This document shows, piece by piece, positions 7,318 to 14,728 of a stretch of DNA of 20,937 bases. Position numbers and translations under genes: made by a program. The notes beneath the pieces are model-generated. The model was not told where the DNA came from. It worked only from the letters and a program-made list of their open reading frames with translations, and made no database searches. The stretch is from BOKV01 sp041987205 (GTDB taxonomy: Bacteria > Pseudomonadota > Alphaproteobacteria > Rhizobiales > Rhizobiaceae): the NCBI GenBank assembly GCA_041987205.1, contig JBHIWX010000074.1, positions 1 to 20,937 on the forward strand. The letters run 5' to 3'. Every line of letters begins with the position of its first letter. Position 1 is the stretch's first letter.

Positions 7318-8088
7318 ATGAGTGAGTTCGTCAACCCGCTACGCACAATCTGGAAGGACGGTCGCTGTGCCGTGAATGGCTGGATCGCGGTGCCGAGCGT
7401 TATTTCGGCCGAGGCGATGAGCAAAGCAGGCTGGGACTCTGTCACGGTGGACATGCAGCACGGCACGGCGGACTACCGGGACCTGCTGTCCATCCTGCCG
7501 GTCATTGAGCGCTGGGGCTCGGTGCCACTGGTGCGCGTGCCCTGGCCGGAACCCGCCTGGGTGATGCGCGCGCTCGATGCCGGTGCCCTCGGGATCATTG
7601 CGCCGATGATCGAGGGCCCGGAAGACGCGGCAATATTCGTATCCATGTGCCGCTATCCGCCTGAGGGCGCACGCAGCTTCGGACCGATCCGCGCCCGCCT
7701 CGTGCATGGCGACCGGTATTTCGCGACCGCCAACCGTGAAGTCCTGCCAATCGCCATGATCGAGACACGCTCGGCGCTAGAGCAGCTGAAGGATATCCTC
7801 GCGGTACCCGGTCTCGGCGCCATCTATATCGGCCCAGCCGACCTATCCCTGTCGCTGGGCTTTCCCCCCGGCTTCGACAGGGAAGAACCGGAGATGCTCG
7901 AGGTCATAGGCCACATTGTGGAGGCTTGCCGCGAGGCAGGTGTGCCGGCCTGCATTCATTGCGGTTCGCCCGCCTATGCCCGGCGCATGGCGGAAAAAGG
8001 ATTCATGCTCACCACGATCTCCTCCGACGCGCGTTTCGTCGAGCAGGGCGCTGTGACTGCGGTAAGAACTTTTAGAGGCCTCGACTGA
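7318..8088 (+). CDS. HpcH/HpaI-family class II aldolase (2-keto-3-deoxy acid aldolase)
   Basis: This 256-residue TIM-barrel aldolase cleaves 4-hydroxy-2-keto acids to pyruvate and an aldehyde with a divalent metal. Visible active-site residues are D45/H48 (DMQHG), R73 for the pyruvate carboxylate (LVRVP), and metal ligands E149 (IETRSA) and D175 (GPADLS). The YPPEGARSFGPIRA block is characteristic of the family. It is the last gene of unit 1; what follows is a gene-poor scar. Members of this family cleave 2-keto-3-deoxy-glucarate, -rhamnonate, -arabonate and the sulfonated equivalent, so the position downstream of an aldonate dehydratase fits well. The aldehyde product is not identifiable from sequence. 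Confidence 0.94.
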   Translation: MSEFVNPLRTIWKDGRCAVNGWIAVPSVISAEAMSKAGWDSVTVDMQHGTADYRDLLSILPVIERWGSVPLVRVPWPEPAWVMRALDAGALGIIAPMIEGPEDAAIFVSMCRYPPEGARSFGPIRARLVHGDRYFATANREVLPIAMIETRSALEQLKDILAVPGLGAIYIGPADLSLSLGFPPGFDREEPEMLEVIGHIVEACREAGVPACIHCGSPAYARRMAEKGFMLTTISSDARFVEQGAVTAVRTFRGLD

Positions 8089-8182
8089 AGAACGTAAAGT
8101 TCTCCGCTGGTTCTTCCAGAATGTACCTTTATGCGACTGATGGGGCGGATCGCGCCGCGTTCGTTTTGCAAAAGTCCGGCTT

Positions 8183-8314
8183 GTGATTGTCAGCGTGTCC
8201 GACGTCGGGCTGAATGGCGAACCGCTGGACGAGCCGGGCTCAGCCTTGCTCCTGTTCCACCGGCTCCAGCGTTTGCTGCCATCGAGACTGCAGATTGTCC
8301 GGGTTCAGTGCTAA
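8183..8314 (+). other. Possible gene remnant with coding-like composition, GTG start candidate
   Basis: The frame is open from 8141 to a TAA at 8312-8314. From the GTG at 8183 it would give 43 residues, with high third-position G/C like the real genes nearby and a protein-like run rich in V, L and R (VIVSVSDVGLNGEPLDEPG and onward). There is no Shine-Dalgarno sequence and no family I recognise. It may be the tail of a decayed gene or chance in GC-rich DNA. Confidence 0.2.
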
Positions 8315-8381
8315 TGAGACAAATTCGGCTTAACGGATAGAGGAGGGTTTCTGGCTCATCGTAGCCCTTCAAGGAGCGAAG

Positions 8382-8473
8382 ATGAGACGGAAATCCGTGA
8401 CACAGAAGGAGCCGGCGGAGAAAGTCATCAAGGACATCGCCGCGCCGCACCGCGACGGTTTTCTGCCGAAGAA
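8382..8473 (+). pseudogene. IS3-type transposase OrfA N-terminal remnant, frameshifted and truncated
   Basis: An ATG at 8382 with AAGGAG at 8371-8376 opens a frame reading MRRKSVTQKEPAEKVIKDI. At about 8438 one base appears to have been lost: shifting frame there gives RRAAPRRFSAEE. Joined, this matches my memory of the N-terminus of IS3-family OrfA proteins (a VIKDIRRAxRRxFSAEEKIRIVLEGL pattern). After the EE residues similarity stops, so the helix-turn-helix and the rest of the element, including OrfB, are missing. The resemblance is by memory; no search was run. Confidence 0.5.
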
Positions 8474-8482
8474 AGTACCTGC

Positions 8483-8557
8483 ATCGCCCCCGACATCGTC
8501 AAGATGAACATCCGCGGCGAGCAGCCGAGCGGGTTGACGGCCAGATGGCTCTGCCAG
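8483..8557 (+). pseudogene. Recombinase-like C-terminal scrap
   Basis: Directly after the OrfA fragment, and in the same frame as its shifted half, the sequence reads IAPDIVKMNIRGEQPSGLTARWLCQ. An APDIVxxIxxGxQPxxLT pattern resembles the C-terminal part of some serine-recombinase-family proteins. It has no upstream catalytic domain and runs into low-information sequence. The similarity is weak and the call tentative. Confidence 0.2.
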
Positions 8558-8712
8558 TACCGCAAGCCATCTTGCCATCATCAATCCCCGCAGCCTACGC
8601 TGCCAAGCGGGCTATCCTGTCACAGGCCCAAATACATGTCGGATCTCCAATATCGAACTGGACCACTGAAGGAACCCCGGTCAATCACGCTGCGGTTTCC
8701 GGACAGGGTTCG

Positions 8713-9507
8713 TCAGAGGTTATGTAGCGTGGTTCTCGGGTAGTTCTTCGAGAGTTCATCGGCTGCTGCCAGAAGGCGTGGCAGGAACTCATCAACCAGA
8801 TTTTCGAGATCACGGTCCATGTTGTGACAGCTGATACTGATAGAAGCGACGCAACGATTGTCGCGATTGAAGACCGGCACCGCGACCGATTTGATCGTAA
8901 GATCCAGCCCGCCGTCATTGGTCGCGTATCCGCTCTTGCCTGCTTCGATAATCATCCGGCGGAGCTCCGGCTTATCGATGACCGTTTTCGGCGTAAGCAT
9001 CGAAAGATTGCTGCGTTCAAGCAGATTGTCCACTTCCTCGAGCGGCCGTTGTCCCAGCATTGCTCTGCCTGTTGCTGTCAGAGGTGCCGGGAAGGTCAGC
9101 CCCACCGTCATGGATGTGCGGACGAATCCTTTCGCGGGCACGCCGCATACGAACACTACGTTGGTGTCGTCGAGGACTGATGCCGATGACGATATGTGGA
9201 TTGTACCTTCGATCACCTGTTCCATGAACGGCATCAGCAGATCAGTCACTGCAACCGATGAGAGAAAAGTGTGACTGAGCGTGAGAATGCGTGGTTGCAA
9301 TTCGAACCGATTGCCCACGGCCTTGACGTAGCCCATGCCTTCGAGGGTCAAGAGTAGTCGCCTCGCAGTCGCACGCGAAAGGCCAGTCTTCTTTGCGGCG
9401 TCCGATAGTGTGAGTCCGTTCTGGCCTCCGTCAAAAGCCTCCAGAACATGCAATCCACGCTCTAGCGAGCGCACCCATTCTCTCGGCTCATCGTCTTCCG
9501 TCTTCAT
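8713..9507 (-). CDS. IclR-family transcriptional regulator
   Basis: This 264-residue regulator has an N-terminal winged helix-turn-helix (about 12-75, with LTLSDAAKKTGLSRATARRL as the recognition region) and a C-terminal IclR effector-binding domain (about 85-255, with GYATNDGG and VAVPVFNRDNRCVASISI). The domain order and length are those of PcaR/PobR-like IclR proteins. ATG at 9507 is preceded on its strand by an AGGA ribosome-binding site. It is divergent from the GMC-ALDH-aldolase-TRAP operon, with 261 bp between start codons, so it is the obvious local regulator of that operon. The ligand is unknown, perhaps the TRAP substrate or an early intermediate. A three-half-site operator in the spacer supports the link. 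Confidence 0.94.
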   Translation of the reverse strand: MKTEDDEPREWVRSLERGLHVLEAFDGGQNGLTLSDAAKKTGLSRATARRLLLTLEGMGYVKAVGNRFELQPRILTLSHTFLSSVAVTDLLMPFMEQVIEGTIHISSSASVLDDTNVVFVCGVPAKGFVRTSMTVGLTFPAPLTATGRAMLGQRPLEEVDNLLERSNLSMLTPKTVIDKPELRRMIIEAGKSGYATNDGGLDLTIKSVAVPVFNRDNRCVASISISCHNMDRDLENLVDEFLPRLLAAADELSKNYPRTTLHNL

Positions 9508-9534
9508 AGCGTCCTGTCTGTCCAGAGTCGGGTC

Positions 9535-9563
9535 AAAATAGCTTTGTCTCTTTCGATCGGCAA
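9535..9563 (-). promoter_or_regulatory. Candidate sigma70-type promoter for the IclR gene
   Basis: On the minus strand a TTGCCG -35 (9558-9563) and a TATTTT -10 (9535-9540) are 17 bp apart. Transcription would begin near 9528, leaving a leader of about 20 nt before the IclR ATG. The match is moderate and there is no operator-like repeat overlapping it. Confidence 0.35.
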
Positions 9564-9685
9564 CTGCGCGTCAAACCAGCTGGCGCCCTGAATTTCGCCC
9601 TGACTTGGGCGCTGGCGAGCCGCTTCCCGGAGGCCGGCGCCAGAGGCAGGCGAAGCTGCGGCTCCGTGAAATCGGCTCGCCGCTG

Positions 9686-9715
9686 TTGACATCGTCAAAA
9701 GGAGAAACGTATAGT
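9686..9715 (+). promoter_or_regulatory. Sigma70-like promoter of the GMC-ALDH-aldolase-TRAP operon
   Basis: A perfect -35 hexamer TTGACA (9686-9691) is followed after 18 bp by TATAGT (9710-9715), close to the TATAAT consensus. The predicted start site is near 9722, immediately before the repeat cluster at 9723-9750 and 47 bp ahead of the GMC start codon. The surroundings are AT-richer than the coding regions. Confidence 0.6.
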
Positions 9716-9722
9716 TCATACA

Positions 9723-9750
9723 ACGAACAAATGTTCGTCTAGCGAACAAA
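9723..9750 (+). promoter_or_regulatory. Candidate IclR-family operator with three half-sites
   Basis: ACGAACA (9723-9729), AA, TGTTCGT (9732-9738) form a perfect inverted repeat, and a third copy, GCGAACA with following AA (9742-9750), repeats the first in direct orientation 19 bp downstream. The sites lie just after the predicted start of transcription. PcaU/PobR-type IclR regulators are known to bind a palindrome plus one direct repeat, so the arrangement fits the adjacent IclR protein. The location downstream of the -10 suggests repression, although the mode cannot be read from sequence. Confidence 0.6.
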
Positions 9751-9768
9751 TAGCGGAATGCAGTCTGT

Positions 9769-11529
9769 ATGTCGAGCCACTCGCGACCCATAATTTCGCC
9801 TTCGCAACAGGGCGTCGATGGTTCGACGTTCGACTGGATCGTGGTGGGTGCGGGCTCGGCAGGCTGCGTGATTGCCAATCGCCTTTCCGCGGATCCGACG
9901 AAGCGCGTTCTTCTCATCGAGGCCGGTTCGGACACGCCGCCGGGAAAGGTTCCGGACGATATTCTCGACAGCTATCCGCACCGCGCCTACTACAATCCGA
10001 ATTACCATTGGCGTGGCCTGACGGTCGCCAATGGCGCCACGCGGCCGGGCGTTTCAGGCGCGGGCAGGAAGGCTTACGAGCAGGGCCGCATCATGGGCGG
10101 CAGTTCCAGCATCAATGGCATGATGGCCATACGCGGCTTGCCGTCGGACTTCGATGGGTGGCGTGACGATGGCGCGTCGGGCTGGGCCTGGAGCGATGTT
10201 GCGCCATACTTCGCCAAAGTCGAAACGGACCTCGATATTGACGGGCCAAACCACGGCGCCGAGGGCAACTTGCCCGTTCGCCGAATTCCGCGCGAGCAAT
10301 GGCCGGGCTTCTCCGAAGCCGCATGCCGGGCCATGGTCGATGCCGGACTGCCTTACCTCCCGGACCACAATGACGGTTCCAGCGAAGGCGTCTATCCGAT
10401 GCCGATCAACAACCGTTCGGATCGGCGCGTTTCCTCGGCGGAGGCATATCTATCCAACGAAGTCCGCCAGAGACCGAACCTCACCATCCTGTGCGATGCT
10501 CACGTCCAGAAAGTACGCATCGACACAGATGGCAAAGCTACCGGTGTCGCGGTCAGCAGGGGCGGCGTCCAGCTCGGCTATGAGGCGCGCGAAGTAATCC
10601 TGTGTTGTGGCGCGATGCATTCGCCCGCGATGCTGATGCGCTCTGGCATCGGCGACCCTGAACAGCTTTCGGCCGCCGGGTTGGCGGTCGTCAGGGAATT
10701 GCCCGGTGTCGGCCGAAACCTGCAGGACCATCCCACCGTGGGGATCGCATCGTTCATCTCGCCATCGGCACGCTTGCCGGACCATATGCGTCGCCACCTC
10801 CTGCTTGGTGCACGCTACAGTTCCGGCATCGAAGGCTGTACGCCGGGCGATATGTACATTTTGTGCGTGAACCAGGTTGCCTGGCACCGTATCGGCAGGC
10901 AGTTCGGCGCGCTGATGGCATGGGTCAACAAGTCCTATTCGCTCGGCAGCGTCAGGCTCAATGTGAAAGACCCGCAGAGCGAACCGGACATTGACCTCAA
11001 TTTGCTGGGAGACGACCGCGACCTGGAAAGACTTTCGGATTCCGTTCGTTTCATCGCCAGGCTCTACGGTTCTGCGGAACTGCGCGCGGTCGCGTCCGAA
11101 CCGTTCGCGGCATCGTATACGGAGCGCGAAAAACGGCTCGGCAGCATCAATCTGCAAAACCGCGTTCTCGCCGATGTCGGCGCGATCCTGATGGACACCA
11201 GTTCCACGGCGCGGCGTCAGATCACGCGCAACGTGATCGCGCCAGAAGGCGATCTTTCGGTTCTCATCGACGATCAGGACCGCCTCAACGAATGGACATT
11301 GAAAAATGTAACGCATGGTTGGCACGCGTGCGGCACTTGCCGCATGGGTTCGCCGGACGATCCGCGATCGGTGCTCGACAGCGAATGTCGGGTGATCGGG
11401 GTTCCGGGCCTTCGGGTCGTGGACGCGTCCGTCATGCCGTCCATCGTCAGTTCCAACACCAATCTGACCACAATGATGATCGCCGAGAAAATCGCCGATC
11501 AGGTTATCTCCGGGAGATCCACACAATGA
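9769..11529 (+). CDS. GMC-family FAD-dependent alcohol dehydrogenase (choline dehydrogenase-like)
   Basis: This 586-residue flavoprotein oxidises an alcohol to an aldehyde. The FAD-binding Rossmann motif is GAGSAGCVIANRLS (27-40) and the GMC signature GGSSSINGMMAIRG spans 110-123. The C-terminal catalytic pair is H519 in WHACGTCRMG and N563 in SNTN. Their spacing of 44 residues equals that of the His-Asn pair of choline oxidase. It opens the unit 2 operon downstream of a promoter and a three-half-site operator, and its stop overlaps the aldehyde dehydrogenase start. Its ribosome-binding site is weak. The substrate is unknown; pairing with an ALDH suggests a two-step alcohol-to-acid oxidation rather than choline use, because no betaine genes are nearby. 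Confidence 0.94.
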   Translation: MSSHSRPIISPSQQGVDGSTFDWIVVGAGSAGCVIANRLSADPTKRVLLIEAGSDTPPGKVPDDILDSYPHRAYYNPNYHWRGLTVANGATRPGVSGAGRKAYEQGRIMGGSSSINGMMAIRGLPSDFDGWRDDGASGWAWSDVAPYFAKVETDLDIDGPNHGAEGNLPVRRIPREQWPGFSEAACRAMVDAGLPYLPDHNDGSSEGVYPMPINNRSDRRVSSAEAYLSNEVRQRPNLTILCDAHVQKVRIDTDGKATGVAVSRGGVQLGYEAREVILCCGAMHSPAMLMRSGIGDPEQLSAAGLAVVRELPGVGRNLQDHPTVGIASFISPSARLPDHMRRHLLLGARYSSGIEGCTPGDMYILCVNQVAWHRIGRQFGALMAWVNKSYSLGSVRLNVKDPQSEPDIDLNLLGDDRDLERLSDSVRFIARLYGSAELRAVASEPFAASYTEREKRLGSINLQNRVLADVGAILMDTSSTARRQITRNVIAPEGDLSVLIDDQDRLNEWTLKNVTHGWHACGTCRMGSPDDPRSVLDSECRVIGVPGLRVVDASVMPSIVSSNTNLTTMMIAEKIADQVISGRSTQ

Positions 11530-13004
11530 CAAATTCTGCCCACCAGGGTGCCAATGCCGAACTCTACGCCGAAGGTGGCTTCTATATCGACGGCAAATGG
11601 CGCTTCCCCTCGGACGCCGGACGACTCGATGTCGTCGACCCGGCCAACGAGGAGGTGATCGGGCAGATTCCGTTGGCCCGTGAACGGGACCTGGACGATG
11701 CGGTGGCAGCAGCTTCCGGCGCGTTTGCCGGCTGGAAACGCACGCATGCTTGGGAGCGGTCGTCGATCCTGAAGGCTACGGCGCGAACGCTGCGTGATAA
11801 CGCGAACGAATACGCGCCGTTCTTCAGTTTCGAGCAGGGCAAGCCGATCACCGAGGCGATGCGCGAAATCCTCATGGCCGCCGATCACTTTGACTGGGCC
11901 GCCGAGGAAGCGACGCGTCTCGTGGGTCAAATCGTGCCCGCGCGCCCGGCTGGCACGATCACTTATGTCGAACATCAGCCCGTCGGTGTTGTGGCCGCCT
12001 TCACGCCGTGGAATTTTCCGGCGCTCCAGATCGCGGCCAAGGTGTCATATGCGCTCGCTGCGGGGTGCACGGTCGTGCTGAAGCCGTCTGAAGAAGCGCC
12101 GGGGATCGCCATTTTGATCGTCAAGGCGCTGGCCGATGCAGGTCTTCCAGCAGGCGCGCTCAATCTCGTTTTCGGCGAGCCTTCACAGGTTTCTGAGCGT
12201 TGGCTGTCCTCGCCGTTGGTGGCCGCGATGTCGTTTACGGGTTCAACCCGCGTCGGTAAGTTGCTTGCGCCCATGGCTGCGGCATCGCTCAAACGTATGA
12301 CGCTTGAACTCGGCGGCCATGCGCCAGTGATCGTCCATGGGGACTTCTCGCCCAAGGAGGCCGCAAGCCTTGCGGGCGCGGTAAAGTTCCGCAACGCTGG
12401 CCAGGCCTGCGTGTCGCCGAGCCGCTTCTTCGTACACCGAGACATCGCCGACGACTTCTCCAGGGAAATGGTAGCGTTTGCAAAAGCGCTCAAAATCGGT
12501 CCCGGCACGGATCCGGTGACAACGATGGGTCCACTGGTGAACCGCTCGCGCGTCGAAGCCGCGACTGGCCTCGTCAGAGATGCACTCGATCGCGGAGCGA
12601 CGCTGCAATGCGGGGGAGGGCAGCCGGCCGACCGCAACAAGGGCTTCTTCTTCGAGCCAACCGTTCTAACCGACGTGGCGCTCGATAGCCGCATCATGAT
12701 CGAGGAGCCCTTCGCGCCAGTCGCGCCGATCATCGCGTTCGACGACTTGGACGACGTTATCGCCAAGGCCAACGATGTCGAATACGGATTGGGCGGATAC
12801 GTGTTGTCCGGCAGTCAGGAGCTGGCCGAACGCACTGCCGAGGCGCTGGATGTCGGCATGGTGGGTATCAACAACCTTGCACTCGCCGGTGCCGATACGC
12901 CGTTTGGCGGGGTCAAGTCCAGCGGGATTGGACGAGAAGGTGGTCCGGGCGCACTTGAGGAATTCCTTCAGAAGAAATTGACCAAGCGCACGCTCGCCGC
13001 GTGA
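11526..13004 (+). CDS. NAD(P)-dependent aldehyde dehydrogenase
   Basis: This 492-residue enzyme of the succinate-semialdehyde-dehydrogenase-like group has PWNFP, the general base E261 in LELGGHAP and nucleophile C295 in NAGQACVSP. The C-terminal KSSGIGREGG is typical. ATG 11526 overlaps the GMC stop (ATGA), so the two are translationally coupled and probably act in sequence, alcohol to aldehyde to acid. The aldehyde could equally come from the PLP aldolase that follows. It resembles the unit 1 ALDH in general architecture (same WNFP, GGHAP and EEPF blocks) but differs enough in sequence to be a separate paralogue rather than a recent duplicate. Confidence 0.94.
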   Translation: MTNSAHQGANAELYAEGGFYIDGKWRFPSDAGRLDVVDPANEEVIGQIPLARERDLDDAVAAASGAFAGWKRTHAWERSSILKATARTLRDNANEYAPFFSFEQGKPITEAMREILMAADHFDWAAEEATRLVGQIVPARPAGTITYVEHQPVGVVAAFTPWNFPALQIAAKVSYALAAGCTVVLKPSEEAPGIAILIVKALADAGLPAGALNLVFGEPSQVSERWLSSPLVAAMSFTGSTRVGKLLAPMAAASLKRMTLELGGHAPVIVHGDFSPKEAASLAGAVKFRNAGQACVSPSRFFVHRDIADDFSREMVAFAKALKIGPGTDPVTTMGPLVNRSRVEAATGLVRDALDRGATLQCGGGQPADRNKGFFFEPTVLTDVALDSRIMIEEPFAPVAPIIAFDDLDDVIAKANDVEYGLGGYVLSGSQELAERTAEALDVGMVGINNLALAGADTPFGGVKSSGIGREGGPGALEEFLQKKLTKRTLAA

Positions 13005-13041
13005 CGCGCATGATGATTGCATGAAAGAGGAACGTCATTCC

Positions 13042-14193
13042 ATGGCATTTGAAATGGGCCTGGGCCCGAATGAAAGATTGATCGGAAAACCCGGATCGAG
13101 GGCACAGCTCGCTACGCCGGCTCTTGTTATCGATCTCGACACTTTCGAGCGGAATGCCCGCAAGATGGCTGACCTTTTTGCCGGTCGTCCCGAAAACCTG
13201 CGCCCGCATGCCAAGACCCACAAATGCGCGACCATCGCCAAAAAGCAGATGGAACTGGGAGCGCTTGGCGTGTGTTGCGCCAAACCCGGAGAGGCGATCG
13301 CATTGGCCTCGGCTGGCGTTTCAAGCCTGCTGCTGACTTCGCCTGTGGTCGACCCATGGAAGGTCAAGACACTTGTTGGCCTGCGCAGCAAGCTTTCCGA
13401 ACTGATCTTTGCCGTCGACAGCGTGTTGGCGGTCGATCTCGTCGCCGATGCCGCCAAACAGGCGGGTGTGACGATATCCGTCATCGTCGACGTCGGTGTC
13501 GGTAACAACCGGACCGGCGCGCGCGACACGGCTTCGGCTGTTGCGTTGGGTAAGCACATCAAGACCCGCGACAGCCTGAAGTTGCTGGGAATGCAGTGCT
13601 ATGCCGGCCACGTCCAGCACATCGAGGATGCGGCTGCGCGAGACGAAGAGGCCAAGCGTGTGATTGCGGGCATAGCGGCGACGAAGTCAGCCCTGACAGA
13701 GGCCTTCGGCCCTCTTGAAATCGTTTCGGGCGGCGGCACCGGTTCGTTTGAAATCGACATGCATGAGAATGTGTTCACAGAGTTCCAGGTCGGGTCGTAT
13801 GTGTTCATGGACGTCGAATACAATGCGGTGAAACGGCCAGACGGGTCATCCGGCCCGTTCGACACGTCCCTCTTCGTCCAAACGACTGTTCTCAGCGCGA
13901 ATGTCGAGGGCCGAGTTACAACCGACGCGGGGTACAAGTCCTACGCCATGGACGGGCCGCGCCCGATCGTCTACTCCGGCTGCGCCGAGGGGGCGGACTA
14001 CAAGTTTCTGGGCGACGAACATGGCTGGGTGCACTTGCCGGCCGGCGCCGATCCGCTGAAGGCGGGCGACGTCTTGACCTGCGTGACACCGCACTGCGAC
14101 CCCACCGTCAATCTCTACGATTTCTATCACGTGGTGCGTGGCGACACGCTTGTCGACATCTGGCCGATCGAGGCGCGCGGCTGCAACTGGTAG
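13042..14193 (+). CDS. PLP-dependent D-threonine aldolase / D-3-hydroxyaspartate aldolase-type enzyme (DSD1-like)
   Basis: This 383-residue protein has the alanine-racemase-type PLP barrel followed by a beta domain. The PLP lysine is K58 in RPHAKTHK and the metal pair is H351/D353 in TPHCDPTVNLYDFYHV, the hallmark of D-threonine aldolase and D-serine dehydratase (DSD1) relatives. Reactions in the family are cleavage of 3-hydroxy-D-amino acids to glycine plus aldehyde (or glyoxylate), or dehydration. ATG 13042 was chosen because AAAGAGG lies about 11 bp ahead; the alternative ATG at 13021 has no ribosome-binding site and would add seven residues. It sits between an aldehyde dehydrogenase and a TRAP importer, so the aldehyde may be handed to the ALDH. 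Exact substrate unknown. Confidence 0.92.
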   Translation: MAFEMGLGPNERLIGKPGSRAQLATPALVIDLDTFERNARKMADLFAGRPENLRPHAKTHKCATIAKKQMELGALGVCCAKPGEAIALASAGVSSLLLTSPVVDPWKVKTLVGLRSKLSELIFAVDSVLAVDLVADAAKQAGVTISVIVDVGVGNNRTGARDTASAVALGKHIKTRDSLKLLGMQCYAGHVQHIEDAAARDEEAKRVIAGIAATKSALTEAFGPLEIVSGGGTGSFEIDMHENVFTEFQVGSYVFMDVEYNAVKRPDGSSGPFDTSLFVQTTVLSANVEGRVTTDAGYKSYAMDGPRPIVYSGCAEGADYKFLGDEHGWVHLPAGADPLKAGDVLTCVTPHCDPTVNLYDFYHVVRGDTLVDIWPIEARGCNW

Positions 14194-14218
14194 CCGCCAT
14201 CGCGGGCTGAGAGGACCC

Positions 14219-14728
14219 ATGGAAAAAGCACTACGACGTATCTGTCATTTCTTGATGCTGCTGGGCGGCGCGGGCGTCGTGTTGATGATGCTCAATGTGA
14301 CGCTGGACGTCGTATTGAAGGCCGTCTGGAACAGCCCGATCCAGGGCACGATCGAGCTGTCGTCCTACTACTACATGGTCGCAATCGTGATGCTGCCCAT
14401 GGCGCTGGTCGAACTGGACGACGAACATGTCGTCGTCGATCTCCTCTTCAATCATTTCCCCGACTGGCTTCAGCGAATTGTCCTCGTAATCGTCTGTGCG
14501 GCGACGGTGGCAATCTTGGCGGTGATGACCTGGCGAACCGGCCAGGATGCCATCCGTGCATGGCGCGTCGGCGAAGTCGTAATGGGCAGCCGTGAAGTCA
14601 TCGTCTGGCCGTCGCGTATCATGCTTCCGATAGGCTTCGGACTGTCCACGGTCGCCGCAGGTCTGCGCATGGTGATGGCGGCGATGGGCACACCGATAAC
14701 CAGAACGATCCACGAGGCCACGGCATGA
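14219..14728 (+). CDS. TRAP transporter small permease subunit (DctQ family)
   Basis: This 169-residue membrane protein has four predicted helices (about 11-35, 45-65, 84-104, 131-155), the DctQ topology. Conserved features include the TIELSSYYYMVAIVMLPMAL stretch in helix 2 and a short charged loop after it. ATG 14219 follows GAGAGGA at the right spacing; the frame is open to 14138 but that would lie within the aldolase gene. Its stop overlaps the DctM start (ATGA). It forms the permease with DctM and works with the periplasmic DctP. Confidence 0.93.
   Translation: MEKALRRICHFLMLLGGAGVVLMMLNVTLDVVLKAVWNSPIQGTIELSSYYYMVAIVMLPMALVELDDEHVVVDLLFNHFPDWLQRIVLVIVCAATVAILAVMTWRTGQDAIRAWRVGEVVMGSREVIVWPSRIMLPIGFGLSTVAAGLRMVMAAMGTPITRTIHEATA

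Larger units (their letters stand above)
8089..8712. other. Gene-poor scar between unit 1 and the IclR gene
   Basis: About 620 bp separate the aldolase stop from the IclR stop with no convincing intact gene on either strand. Short open stretches exist, but none has both a good ribosome-binding site and recognisable protein. The recognisable contents are a frameshifted IS3-type OrfA fragment at 8382-8473, a recombinase-like scrap in the same frame just after it, and a coding-like stretch near 8183-8314; each is listed separately. No strong terminator was found behind the aldolase gene; the AGAAC/GTTCT hairpin at 8090-8104 is only 5 bp and has no T-run. Confidence 0.7.

Noticed and set aside
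8090..8104. Hairpin AGAAC/GTTCT just after the aldolase stop as a terminator
   Set aside because: Only 5 bp of stem and no following T-run, so it is too weak to call.
8190..8450. Minus-strand 86-residue open frame in the scar
   Set aside because: No ribosome-binding site, no recognisable domain, and it crosses the transposase fragment in antisense.
9686..9698. TTGAC-ATC-GTCAA inverted repeat over the -35 box as a second operator
   Set aside because: Half of it is simply the consensus -35 hexamer; 5-bp arms are expected by chance and it is unrelated to the CGAACA half-sites.
11292..11525. Upstream extension of the second ALDH frame into the GMC gene
   Set aside because: It overlaps conserved GMC C-terminal motifs in another frame; ATG 11526 gives a normal ALDH length and an ATGA overlap.
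9769..13004. Choline to glycine betaine pathway (GMC plus ALDH as BetA/BetB)
   Set aside because: The operon goes on to a D-threonine-aldolase-type gene and a TRAP importer, and no BetI-type regulator or choline transporter is present; the GMC family alone does not define choline as substrate.
13042..14193. Evidence for a complete beta-hydroxyaspartate cycle
   Set aside because: Only the aldolase-type enzyme is present; the aminotransferase, dehydratase and imine reductase partners are not in the window.
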